From the NCBI GenBank assembly GCA_037176905.1, contig JBBBWG010002504.1, forward strand, positions 1 to 33,153: a stretch of 33,153 nt of DNA, read 5' to 3'. Positions 1 to 9,525 of this stretch are shown piece by piece; positions within the stretch are counted from its first letter, which is position 1; each line of letters starts with the position of its first letter. The notes under the pieces are model-generated. The model made no database searches, was not told the origin of the DNA, and saw only the letters and a program-made list of their open reading frames with translations. This DNA comes from Azolla pinnata (taxonomy: Eukaryota; Streptophyta; Polypodiopsida; Salviniales; Salviniaceae). The position numbers and the translations under genes are program-made.

Positions 1-519
1 ATACACCCATCCTCTTGTTCTTATTATTCTTCTGTGTCAATATCCCTTAGATCTGCTAGCCTCATCATTGTATTATCTCTCCGTGACACACACCTCTTTT
101 GAAGACTCTCTTTGAAAGCGATAACTTCACTTTTCCTCCTTATTTTGTGACAAGGAGATGACGTCACAAGAATCACCGTCCTCAATACCACTTGTGGTTT
201 ATCAGTTCTTTTTTATGTTTTTCCTTTATGTTGTCTAAGTTAAATTATTTGTGAGTATACTCTAACTTTCTTTGTTTTATCATTATTTCTTTGATAGTAG
301 AAGAGTAATTTTGGACAACATCCTGTGGTTTTTCTTCTCTCTTTGAGGGGTTTTCACGTTAACACTTTGGTGTCTTGTTTGTGTCATTTTACTATACCTT
401 CTATTTTTACCTCCTTAACCTTTTAAAACCCCCCGTATGATGGAGAAGTTTGTCTGTGGCTGCGACGACACTAGCGATACAAATGGGCAAGGTCCATGGA
501 GGGAATGATTGGATTGCTC
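1..519. other. Intergenic, T/C-rich, no gene seen
   Basis: This stretch is T-rich on the + strand and I see no open frame or conserved protein signal in it. A palindromic TGACGTCA motif, the kind of core bound by plant bZIP factors, lies near 159-166, but its relevance to any gene here is unknown. The kinase-related homology of the next feature stops at about 520. Confidence 0.5.
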
Positions 520-1025
520 GCAATTCATGGTGCAATCACCTACAACAGGATCGGCTTCTCTGGTTGATTGTATAATATCACTCGTAACGTTCTGGAAAGT
601 CAGCCGAGCTTACGGTTGGAGGAATCCCGTGGCCGAAGAGGGATTCCAACCATAGTATTGTTGCCATTGAATCCGCAATCAGGCTTGCACGTCGAATTTT
701 CGCATCGCATATGCCATAGAACCTGTAAAAGAGGGGGAATCTATAGGGGTTGAGGTTCTGAGCAATTGCAGCATTGCTGGCATGGAAGAAGCTGCCAAAC
801 AGTTTCCACATGGCGGTGTTGTCGAAGAATCTGGTGTCGTTGACAGTATAGGCATGCAAGTCTCCGTCGCCTTCTAGCCACAAGAAAGTGGCATACGTGA
901 TGTTGCCGGCCTTACTGCCCTTGCTTGCTGCCTTGTTCTCCAACATAATCCGGGTGGGCTGATCAGGAGACAACACAACGCAAGCATCCGGAGAGATCTG
1001 TTTGAAATGTGAGGCATTTGGCAGC
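520..1025 (-). pseudogene. S-domain receptor kinase fragment (exon 2 start), broken copy
   Basis: Read on the - strand, this matches the beginning of exon 2 of the intact receptor kinase at 2286-5967. It covers the stretch after the lectin domain through the Cys-rich (EGF-like) segment to the start of the PAN domain. The splice acceptor is still visible at about 1026 (TGTAG before GCTGCC). Shared landmarks include ISPDAC, GSKAGNITYATF and GDLHAYTVNDTR. A one-base deletion near 694-700 shifts the frame directly after FYGICDA. Two conserved cysteines of the Cys-rich segment are changed (NPCG to NPYR, FCGF to FYRF). After the shift the DNA can still be aligned to about 520, where similarity ends. 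No lectin exon, transmembrane segment or kinase follows. I call it a truncated, non-functional duplicate, not a short gene. Confidence 0.85.
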
Positions 1026-1114
1026 CTACAATACATGACAATACAAGTTACTTTTCAGAACTGCCGGATATGGTCATATAATGATCGTATTCACACTGTC
1101 GACTGGAACACTTT

Positions 1115-1562
1115 ATATTTGTAATAATCTTAAAAAGGGGTAATTTGAGCAAGTATATATACATAACCAAACTTGTGTAGTCTGTTATTGTTATTATCGC
1201 GTATAGATTGTTATTGTTATTACTACCCTATTTATAATCTATGGAGTATATTTGTGCCTATTTTGAGCTCTCTCTCCTTCTCTTTGTTGAATTTGCTTTA
1301 GTGCACACTCTTGCCTCAAATCTCATTCATGCACTCGCCTTAAATCTCATTATTGTAATAATATTTGTAATAATCTAAAAAGGTTAACTCGAGTTAGTAT
1401 ATAAACAAACTTGTATAGAGTGTTATTTATCACTGCCGATTTCTAATCCATAGAGTATATTTGTGCTTATCTTGAGCTCTCTCCTCCTCTTTGTTGAATT
1501 TGCTTTATTGCACTCGCCTCAGATCTCATCATCGCACCCGTCTCATATCATTACGCTTGTTT
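1115..1562 (+). repeat. Tandem repeat, two diverged units of about 200-245 bp
   Basis: Unit 1 (about 1115-1360) and unit 2 (about 1361-1562) both begin with ATATTTGTAATAATCT. Both continue with an AGTATATA stretch, a CAAACTTGT block, a TCTAATCCATAGAGTATATTTG-like block, GAGCTCTCTC, TTTGTTGAATTTGCTTTA and a run of CTCGCCT/CTCAT words. The TATA-like stretch followed by pyrimidine-rich DNA resembles a promoter-bearing repeat such as an LTR, but I see no LTR-specific ends or primer-binding site. The repeat lies between the broken copy at 520-1025 and the upstream arm of the intact kinase gene. Confidence 0.7.
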
Positions 1563-2084
1563 ATGTTACAACTGCAAACCAAAGAGCAGCCAATGCAATC
1601 ATCACACATCACATGCGCATGCATTGCAAACGTAACAAGACAACCTAACAAAATAGAATCTTTGCCATTGGATTCGTGGTCAGAAGGTCACCACGATTTT
1701 TTTGTATACTCCCCAAGGGGTCTATTCAGTCAAAATCGGAGAAAACATTACGCAAAGTCTGCACGATGCGACGAGAAGTCTGCACAACACGACGATCTCA
1801 AGCAAAGGGCGATTGCTCTCACTAAAATGGTCGTGTGGATGGAAACCAATCGGGGAGCGGGCGATAAACAGATTGGTCAATTGATTACGCAGTCAACACG
1901 GCATCCAGAGAGGAATCAATGGGTATAATTGAGGGTTTAGGCGAGATCGGCACACGCTCGGATCACGACGAGAGTGACCCTGTCGATCATCCCCACCACG
2001 AGTCTTGCGTCTGCGAGCATACGCCCAAACAGGCTGAGAACGTCCAATGCGCGTCTTGCTGGAAATTATTGGGATTGACTAGTT

Positions 2085-2163
2085 CCTCTTCTTCTTCCTT
2101 CTTCCTTCGTCTTCTTCTTTCTTCTTCTTCTTTTCTTCTTCTTCTTCCTTCTTCTTCTTTCGC
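2085..2163 (+). repeat. CTT/TTC microsatellite in the kinase upstream region
   Basis: An imperfect pyrimidine trinucleotide tract lies about 120-200 bp before the first ATG of the receptor kinase. The inverted partner locus has a corresponding GAA tract at about 9225-9262, so the tract predates the duplication and has since changed length. Confidence 0.85.
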
Positions 2164-2285
2164 TTTGCACCCAATCAATCAACCCAAATTAACGATATGT
2201 ATTATGAAGCCTGAGAACGGATCTGAGTCTGACATGGCGCTGGCGGATCTCAGGCAGGAGGTAGCAGTACAGCATGAATGAATGA

Positions 2286-5200
2286 ATGAATGAATGGATG
2301 GATGGCTGGATGAAATTCATGGCCGGCCTGAAGATCAGTGGTAGAAGTAGCAGTAGCAGTAGCAGTAGCAGTAGCAGCAGCAGCAGTAGACGTAGCAGCA
2401 CTGCAGCTCATCATCACGTCCTGCAGCATCAGCTCGCCATAGCTGCCGTGAAGATGATGACCATAATCAGCGCCACAATAATTATCATCACCACACTCTA
2501 CTGGTGCTGTTCCACTAATTTGGGCATAAATGTTGTTGCAGCCCAGTCTTCTGCTGGATTTCCCTCCTCGAATGTCAACGCCACTAACTACTACGGCAAT
2601 CTGTCCTACGGCAACAACAGCTACAGCTCCAGGTACAGCTACAGCGGAGAGGTGAGCCAGTGCGTGAACGAGACGCTCCCGATTCTGCTCAGCAACAAGC
2701 AGCGCCTATACGGGCGGCCGATCGGGATCGTCTCCGAGCATTACACCGGCCCCTACACCGTCTACTTCCAGCTCTTCTTCGTCATCTCCGCCGACAATCT
2801 GTGCGCCAATGATGACGACCTCAGCCCTTATTACTACCTCAGCCTCGTCGCCGTGGACAGCTTCTCGGCCAGCAAGACGCAGGACCCCGAGCGCGGGCAG
2901 GTCGTGTGGACGGCCAATCCCGACGCGCCCGTGAGCACGGACGCCTGCCTCCAGCTGCATGCCAACGGCAGCCTCCTTCTTCTCGATTACGGCCGCGATG
3001 CCCAACACAATGGCACCACTAGCGCAGATGCGTATTCCGACAGGAACGTGGTGTGGCGGAGTGCAACATCCCAGAGCTCTAATTACTATACAAGTGGCGC
3101 TGCAGCTGCCCTGACCATCACCTACGAGGGCAACCTTCTCGTCCTCTCCGACAACCAAACGCAGGACATCGTATGGCAATCGTATGCCCAGCCCAGCGAC
3201 TCGCTCATGGTGCTGCAGGCCCTTCCACCCGGAGCGAACCTCACGGCCCGCCACAGCGGCGCGTTCGGCGCCGCCACTGCCAATGCGTCGGCCTCCGCCA
3301 ACTACACGCTCATTGTGGCCGAGAATGGGACTCTGGTGCTGTATGTGGAGATCGGGTACGATAGTGTAGGCAACAGCACGTCCGATGATGCGAGTAGTAA
3401 CGCTACCAGGAAGAGGAGCTACAGATCTCCGTACTGGGTTTGGCCCAACAATGATGATCGAATCAATGGCGGCAGCGGAGGTGCAGGCGGAGGAGGAGGA
3501 GGAGGAGGAGGAGGAGGAGGAGGTGGAGGAAATGCATCTGTGGCGCTGTGTTGGGTTTCCAACAACAAAAGCAGCCTTCAGTTGGCTGCTCTTCCGGCTG
3601 ACAGGTATGTCATACTTCAATCTAGCCTTTTAGGGTTAGGGTTCACACAGACAAAATAGTCAATATTCATCTGTGTGAACCTTATCTACACTCCTATCTA
3701 TACATGATGCGATGCATTCTGATCCTTGCACTGCCTCCACCAGGCTGTCAAACGTCTCGAGTTTCCACCAAATCTCTCCCGACGCTTGCGCTGCGTTGCC
3801 TCCTTCGCTCACGCACATCACACTGGAGAACAAGGCAGTAAGCAAGGGCAGTAAGGCCGGCAACATCACGTACGCCACGTTCGTGCGGCTGGAAGCCGAC
3901 GGAGACCTCCATGCCTACACCGTCAACGACACTCGATACCCCGAAAGCACCGCCATCTGGGAGGAGTTCGGCAGCCTCTTCGATGGCAGCAGCGCTGCAG
4001 CTGCTCAGAGCCTCAACCCCTGCGGATTGCCCCTCTTCTGCGGCTTCTACGGCATATGCGATGCGCAGACTTCGACGTGCAGGCCTGATTGCGGATTCAA
4101 TGGTAACGATAATACTGCTGGAATCCCTCTTCGGCCACGGGATTCCTCCAACCCCAAGCTCGGCTGCACGTTCCATAATTTTACGAATGATAGTATACAA
4201 TCAACCAGGGAACCCGATCCTGCTGCAAGTGATTGCATGAATCGCCAGCCACAGCCGTCCGTCACAGTATGGGGGGCCACCTACTTCTCCAATGCTTTCG
4301 TCCCGCCCCGCTACACCAACGTAAGCAATGAAACCTGCTGGAATCACTGCTCCTCCAACTGCTCCTGCACCGCCGCATTCTGGAGCTCGCAGAACGAAGG
4401 ATCCTGTTTCCTCATCCTCGGTCCTGTAGCCACCATCATCGTCAACGACACTTCCACCGAGAATCTTTTCTCCAACATCGGCTACTTGAAGTATACGCAG
4501 GTCCTGCAACCTCCATCAAACCAGCCGCCACCGGGCGAACTGATTGCAGTAGCCGCATCGCTGAGCATCCTCGCTGCCGCGATCATCGTCGCATTGGTCT
4601 CTGCAGCCTTTGTCCGCAGGAGGCGCGCGAAGAAGCAGGCACGAGAAAGAGAGACGGAAGACGTGCTCCTCGATCTGTCGCTCACGGGGTCGAAGCCGCG
4701 GCGCTTCACGTGGAAGGAGCTGCACGAGTTCACGTGCGGCTTCTCGGACCATCTCGGCGGCGGCGGCTTCGGGAGCGTGTTCCGGGGGGCGATGGAGGAC
4801 GGCACGCCCATCGCCGTCAAGCGGCTGGACTCCGATGGTGGTGGAGGCCGGGGGCAGCAGGGGAACAAGGAGTTCCTGGCCGAGGTCTCGATTCTCAGCC
4901 GGACGCACCATCTGCACCTCATGCGCCTCATCGGCTTCTGCCTCGAGGGAGCCGCGCACAAGCTCCTCGTGTACGAGTACATGGAGAACGGGTCGCTCGA
5001 TGCGTGGATCTTCCACAGATCATCATCTTCAGCCGCCGGCACCAAACGATCCGAATCTCCCAATTATTCGGAATCCGATCAAGGTTTAGGGCCGCCGGCG
5101 CTGCCGTGGGAGCGGCGGTACGAGATCGCGCTGGGCACCGCGAGGGGGCTCGCGTACCTGCACGAGGAGTGCGAGGAGCGCGTGATCCACATGGACCTGA

Positions 5201-5967
5201 AGCCGCAGAACATCCTGCTGGGCCCGGGCTTTGCGGCGAAGATCTCGGACTTCGGGATGTCGCGGCGCGTGGAGCGGGGGGGGCCCGAGGAGAGCGCGGT
5301 GGTGACGCTGATGCGGGGGACGCCGGGCTACCTCGCGCCCGAGTGGCTGGTGGACGGCGCCGTGACGGAGAAGTGCGACGTGTACAGCTTCGGGATCATG
5401 CTGCTGGAGATCGTGAGCGGGCGGCGTGAGAAGGACTGGAGGGCGCTGCTCAGGCAGAAGCTGGGAATGAGGGGCGCGAGCCCGCGTGGCGGCGGCCTCG
5501 CGGAGCTCGTCGATCGCCGGCTGATTTACGGAGGAGCCGGTGCTGCCGATTCCGGCCGCCGCATCGCGAAGCTGTTGTACGACGAGGAGCAGGCGATGAG
5601 GATGGTGGACGTGGCGGCGCTGTGCGTGCAGGCGGATCCCAAGCGCCGGCCGAGCATGATCGCAGTCGTGCAGATGCTGGAAGGGAACGCCGACGTGCTC
5701 ATGTCGTCGGTCCCGGCCTACTACATGGATGATGATGGGGAGCTGGAGCTCCTCCCCAGCGCCATGGACAAGACCATGAGGAGGAGCAGTGACGCTGCTC
5801 AGGGCAGGCAGCGGCAGAGGAGCTCGTCATCAACGTTCTTCAGCTCTGCCAGGATGAGCTCCTCCGCCGCTTCCACGTCGATCTTCAGCACGAGCTCCAG
5901 CATGAAGACGAAGCCGGCCGATTCCCATGATGAGGAAACCTCGTTGCTGAATGCCTACAGGCGCTAG
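2286..5967 (+). CDS. G-type lectin S-receptor-like Ser/Thr protein kinase (SD2-5-like), two exons
   Basis: Exons are 2286-3604 and 3744-5967, joined through an AG|G codon. The product is 1180 aa from the first ATG, or about 1124 aa from the M57 codon at 2454. M57 directly precedes a hydrophobic segment (57-86) and gives a better signal peptide; the upstream part is a Ser repeat (21-34). Domains in order are: a B-lectin-like region about 200-310 (VVWTANPDAP, HANGSLLLLD); a poly-Gly run 395-415; a Cys-rich segment about 530-560 (NPCGLPLFCGFYGIC); a PAN-like domain about 604-690 (SNETCWNHC, NCSC); a transmembrane helix about 705-730 followed by RRRRAKK; and a kinase about 766-1095. Kinase landmarks are the Gly loop LGGGGFGSV, AVK Lys799, HMDLKPQN at 922-929, DFG at 942 and APEW. 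The catalytic loop has HMD, so this is a non-RD kinase. Such proteins sit in the plasma membrane and many act in immunity or environmental sensing. The ligand here is unknown. No stop or frameshift was seen. Confidence 0.92.
2340..2391 (+). repeat. AGT-AGC hexanucleotide repeat coding poly-Ser
   Basis: Alternating AGT/AGC triplets would encode about 14 serines in the N-terminal extension of the kinase if translation starts at 2286. If it starts at 2454 the repeat is 5' leader. The broken inverted copy has only a short version (about 8945-8985) and a different reading phase, which fits leader sequence better than coding sequence. Confidence 0.85.
3488..3533 (+). repeat. GGA/GGN triplet repeat coding poly-Gly in the kinase ectodomain
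   Basis: A run of GGA codons encodes an uninterrupted glycine stretch (about residues 395-415) between the lectin-derived region and the conserved LCWVSNN block. It is a microsatellite inside an extracellular region, so its length may vary between individuals. No counterpart remains in the broken copies because this part is deleted there. Confidence 0.9.
3605..3743 (+). other. Single intron of the receptor kinase, with internal hairpin
   Basis: GTATGT donor at 3605 and CCACCAG acceptor ending at 3743 give a 139-bp phase-2 intron. It joins ALPAD to RLSNVSS across the AG|G codon, and the broken copy at 7840-9000 keeps both splice sites. Inside are perfect 12-bp inverted repeats, GGTTCACACAGA at 3640-3651 and TCTGTGTGAACC at 3670-3681, around an 18-nt loop, next to a TTTAGGGTTAGGG telomere-like word. 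In the broken copy a repeat of about 350 bp interrupts the same place. Confidence 0.85.
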
Positions 5968-6172
5968 TGGCAACGCCACAACCACTGCACAAATTAGATT
6001 CCGAGCGCCAACTCTTGGTTTCGCATGGAGCGCCTGGACCTGCAGCCTTGGCGCATGGACCTCTAATCCTGCAGCTTTGATCCATAGCTCCGATTCTGTA
6101 CTATTGATCACAAATAAGGTTCATTCGTATCCATTGTAAGCTGCGTAGGAATCTTGGTGCATTAATAAATTT
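5968..6172 (+). other. 3' flank of receptor kinase, overlapping a repeat shared with 11108
   Basis: This is the presumed 3' untranslated region. From about 6086 the sequence (TAGCTCCGATTCTGTACT, then AAGGTTCATTCGTA, then a GGTGCATTAATAAAT block) is recognisably similar to 11108-11220 in the same orientation. The end of this transcript may therefore lie in repeat-derived DNA. I see no open frame. Confidence 0.55.
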
Positions 6173-6405
6173 CTTGTATCATACATACTTCAGCTATAAA
6201 TAGCCCACCTTGTGCTCAAATCAACTTACACTTGCATTACACATCTTGTGTTCATTGTGTGACATTACTTTCCTTGACTCTGTTGAATCCCATTGTCTAT
6301 CTTGCTTAAGTATCTTGAAGTCCTAATTCTTACACATCATACACAGGTTGATGTAATATAAGTTACGAGCTGCTGCATCACAACTGATGGATGGATGATG
6401 CAGCT
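6173..6405 (+). repeat. TATA-containing dispersed repeat, copy A
   Basis: It matches 8424-8622 in the same orientation. Shared landmarks are CTTGTATCAT, GCTATAAATAGCCCACC, TTGTGCTCAAATC, ACACATCTTGTG, TTGTCTATCTTGCTTAA, AGTCCTAATTC and CACAGGTTGATGTAAT. Copy A has about 30 extra bases (around 6270-6295). The TATAAATA box with a downstream leader resembles an LTR or another promoter-bearing element. It has no coding capacity and no clear terminal repeats. Confidence 0.8.
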
Positions 6406-7839
6406 TGAGGATGGATCACTTGGTTTTCAAGGTTTTCATAATCTTCACAGAAAGGTGAAAGGTTTGAGCACCAGAGAAAGCATTGACTCTCCGGTTGTTG
6501 TCGGAAACGTCAACTGTTCCGTAGTCTGAGAACAATCTGACTGATCATCATAAAACAATACACATTTTAAAGCTTTAAGCTTTGTATGAGATGAAATAAT
6601 TGGTCAATTTGATACTTGGACGTAAAAACAAATGACGTTTAAAGCTTTAAACTATGTACAAAAGGAAGTTGTCTTTAAAATTGAGTCATCGTAAAGATCT
6701 GGATCCACATAATTGTGTTTGTGATCGATCTTACTCCAGAAAAACATGCATAATTCCTTAACTAATGAGCAGATTGCAGATGATCAGCACACAACGAATC
6801 GATGCATTAACAATGAAACCTGGCCACTTGCGACGAATCGCTCCAAGCTTTCAGAAGAATAAACAAGGACAAGGAGCTTGATCAAATTCTCAATTATATG
6901 ATGATTCGGATAGTTTTGGGGCAGCAGAAGATTTGCAGAGGATCCACATATCGCGAGAGACCCGTTCTCCTGCACTAGCGAGGATGCTCAGCGATGCGGC
7001 CACTGCGGCCACTTTAAATGGCCACCTCAGGAGCGCGGCACCTTATGCCGACCGTCACTCCATTTTCAATCTCTGGTTAGATGACATCTCTTATCTTTCA
7101 TTCATGATATAGAGTCTCCCAAAGTATTTGAAGACAAGATGGGGCCACTCATTGAAATCATCCTGGATTTATGGGACCAAGAGACGATCTTATGCCTTAA
7201 ACCTCAATTTGACATCATCACAGGTGAATCGAAAGTGACTCGAAAGAAAACGAACGAAATTCTTTGACTATTGGGATTGTTTTTCCTTTTATTTTAAATA
7301 GGGTAAGAGCATAGAATAACATTTCAACCCTTTTAGGATGGAATTTACCACCCCCCACTACTTGGTGTGAAACCTATGTGTTGGAAAGGCATCGTTGCTT
7401 ATTTAGATTATAATGGCGTGATAAAGAACAATTAAGATATATCTGTGCTATAAGAAATTAGGTGACCACTATATTACCGAGTAATGGTGTCGGTAAATAG
7501 CTGGCCAAGTTTGGGGGCATGGAGTTGTTAGAGATGTGCTCTTAGATGCCCCACTCGATCGGCAAGAGATCAATCGGGTCAAGCCCACACGACTCGGTCG
7601 TTGGACGGACGCCTAAGCCAAGGTCTCTGATGAGGATCATGCCATTGTCCATCGGTTACGGAGAAATAGTAGGTGGCGATCAATAAAGATGGAATCGCCC
7701 ATGGTCCTTTACAGGGCCCCGAACTATTTGGATGATGTGTATGCGGAAGCAAATTGAAAATTATGGGCCAACAATAATTCTTTAAACCACGAGTTAAGTA
7801 ATTATGGTGCTCATTCCTCAACTCATTAGCAGATGGCAG
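6406..7839. other. Intergenic, no gene seen
   Basis: No convincing gene. A word of about 30 bp at 6747-6782 (ATTCCTTAACTAATGAGCAG) recurs in diverged form at 7809-7842, just past the end of the second broken kinase copy, in the same orientation. The 6620-7560 part is mixed AT-rich DNA with short open frames only. The 7560-7840 part contains an antisense open frame that continues from the broken kinase but shows no kinase-family similarity. Confidence 0.5.
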
Positions 7840-8423
7840 ATGAAGGCCTGCAAGCTCGCTTGCGTGCGCGTCGCATATGCCGTAGAAGCCGCAGAAGAGG
7901 GGCAATCCGCAGGGGTTGAGGCTCTGAGCAGCTGCAGCGCTGCTGCCATTGAAACGGCTGCCGAACTCCTGCCAGATGGCGGTGCTGTTGGTGCTATCCA
8001 ATGTCGTTGACGGTGTAGGCATGGAGGTCTCCGTCGCCTTCCAGCCGCACGAACGTGGCGTACGTGATGTTGCTGACGCTACCGCTGGCGAACGTGGCGT
8101 TCTCCAAAGTAATCCGCGTGAGCGAGGGAGGCAACGCAGCGCAATCATCGGGAGACATTTGGTAGAGAGGCGAGAAGTTTGGCAGCCTGGTGGAGGCAGT
8201 GCAAGGATCAGAATGCATGGCAGCATGTATAGAATATAGGAGAGTGTTGATAAGGTTCACACAGATAAATAGGACTATAGTAAGACTTGTTGGTATTCTA
8301 GCAACTATTTGGATTCTGCCAAGCATCAGGATTCTAGCAACTATTAGGCTCATTCCAAATCAATATTAGTATTTCTAGGACTACTAGTATTCTAGACTGT
8401 TAACAATCTAGTCTCTTAATAAT

Positions 8424-8622
8424 CTTGTATCATGCCATACACTTTGGCCGCTATAAATAGCCCACCTTGTGCTCAAATCGAACTTACAGTTGCAATACAC
8501 ATCTTGTGCTCATTGTGTGTGATATTGTCTATCTTGCTTAATAAGTATCTTAAGTCCTAATTCCTACACATCAGCCACAGGTTGATGTAATGTATGCAAG
8601 TTAACGAGCTGCATCAGAGCTG
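8424..8622 (+). repeat. TATA-containing dispersed repeat, copy B, inside the pseudogene intron
   Basis: This copy has the same landmarks as copy A at 6173-6405. It lies in the intron of the broken kinase, antisense to it. Together with its left flank (from about 8267, containing two CTAGCAACTATT words) it accounts for nearly all of the extra length of this intron compared with the intact 139-bp one. The insertion point falls within the GGTTCA...TGAACC hairpin seen in the intact intron. Confidence 0.8.
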
Positions 8623-8711
8623 CCGGATGAACCCCAAACGCTAAACCCTTAATGGATAGGATTAAGTATTGACATTACATACCTGTCAGCCGGAAGAGCA
8701 GCCAACTGAAG

Positions 8712-8768
8712 GCTGCTTGGTTTGTCGGAAACCCAACACAGCCAACACAGCTGCTTGGTTTGTCGGAA
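8712..8768 (+). repeat. 19-bp direct repeat at the lectin deletion junction
   Basis: GCTGCTTGGTTTGTCGGAA occurs at 8712-8730 and again at 8750-8768, with CCAACACAG words between. The repeat lies where about 1 kb of lectin-coding sequence has been lost from the broken kinase copy. It fits a small local duplication during repair of the deletion. Confidence 0.85.
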
Positions 8769-9224
8769 GGCATACGCTTGCCACAGAACGGTCTCCTGCG
8801 TTCCGTTGTCCAAAGAGGTGGATGTAAAGTAGTACTGTGCTGATGATGATTAGTGCGGCGCTGATGATGAGCCCGATGATCTTCACGGCAGCTATGCCGG
8901 GCTGAAGCTGCAGGACGTGATGATGATGAGCTGCAGCGCTGCCACGTCTACTGCTGCTGCTGTACCGCTACTTCTACCACAGGAGCTGATCTTCAGGCCG
9001 GCCATGAATTCCTTCATTCTTTCAATTCATTCATTCTATCATTCATTCTATCTATAGCTGATCTGCTACATCCTGCCTGAGATCCGGCAGCGCCGGATCG
9101 GGATCAGATCCGTGCTGCTGCTTCGCAGGCTTCATAAAACATATCGTTAGATCTGATTGATTGGGTGGAAAGCGAAAGAAATACCCGGTCTCCTTTTTCC
9201 TCTACACACACACACAAGGAAGAA

Positions 9225-9262
9225 GAAGGCAGAAGGAAGAAGAAGAAGAAGAAAGACGAAGG
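9225..9262 (+). repeat. GAA microsatellite
   Basis: A purine trinucleotide tract, the counterpart on the other arm of the CTT tract at 2085-2163. Confidence 0.85.
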
Positions 9263-9339
9263 AGAGGAGCCAGTCAATCCCAATAATTTCCTGCCAGACA
9301 GACCTTCACCAAGTGCAGGAATCCTTCCCCAAATTCCAC

Positions 9340-9370
9340 CCTAAACCCTAAAAAGCCCTAAACCCTAAAT
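9340..9370 (+). repeat. Telomere-like CCCTAAA cluster
   Basis: Three CCCTAAA words plus one CCCTAAAA occur within 31 bp. This is the plant telomere repeat, also known as the telo-box (AAACCCTAA) in plant promoters. It lies in the presumed leader or promoter of the broken kinase. The intact gene has only a single GGGTTTAG word at the matching place (about 1932). Confidence 0.85.
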
Positions 9371-9525
9371 CATGCCCATTGATTCGACTGCGTAATCAAC
9401 CAACCAATCTGTTTTTATCGCCCACTAACGGATTGCTTTCCATCCACATGACCATTTTATTGAGCGCAATCGCGAGATCGTCGTGCTATGCGGACTTCTT
9501 TTCGCACCGTGTGGATTTGTGTAGT

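Larger units (their letters stand above)
1540..2530 (+). repeat. Inverted-duplication arm 1 (upstream DNA and first codons of kinase gene)
   Basis: This block matches the reverse complement of about 8780-9780. Matching landmarks in order are a word around TTACGCTTGTTAATGTT, the CACATGCGCATG block, the TTGTATACTCCCC block, the ACGACGATCTC block, TGGTCGTGTGGATGGAAA, a CTT/GAA-rich microsatellite, the GAAT/ATTC tetramer run, and ATGGCCGGCCTGAAGATCAG. The duplication therefore carries both the putative promoter and the start of the coding region. The two arms differ by small insertions and deletions, including an insertion of about 80 bp with G and C homopolymers in the other arm. Confidence 0.8.
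7840..9000 (-). pseudogene. S-domain receptor kinase, truncated inverted copy with internal deletion
   Basis: On the - strand the order matches the intact gene. About 9000-8780 corresponds to the start region and hydrophobic leader. A small lectin scrap (GTTCTGTGGCAAGCGTATGCC) follows, then the end of exon 1 with a donor at 8682. A 496-bp intron runs 8187-8682, and exon 2 starts at 8186 and is recognisable to about 7840. About 1 kb of the lectin exon is gone. In exon 2 a one-base insertion changes VNDTR to a premature TAG at 7994-7996, and later reading is in another frame. Everything after FYGICDA (PAN, transmembrane, kinase) is missing, replaced by unrelated DNA at about 7840. Both splice sites survive, so a spliced non-coding antisense transcript is conceivable but unproven. 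Confidence 0.88.

Noticed and set aside
2706..3620. Long antisense open frame (304 codons) across kinase exon 1
   Set aside because: It lies opposite a GC-rich coding exon with clear lectin features. The product has no family motif and reflects codon bias on the other strand.
3712..3743. ATG at 3712 as the start of a separate kinase gene
   Set aside because: It lies inside the intron. Joining 3604 to 3744 gives a continuous lectin-receptor protein, and the broken copy keeps both splice sites.
4482..5063. Open frames on the - strand and shifted + strand across the kinase domain
   Set aside because: They are shadows of the GC-rich kinase exon. Only the + frame to 5967 has ordered kinase motifs.
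6173..8622. Copies A and B as the two LTRs of one element
   Set aside because: The DNA between them contains the second broken kinase, with no retrotransposon coding or primer-binding site, and the copies differ by a 30-bp indel.
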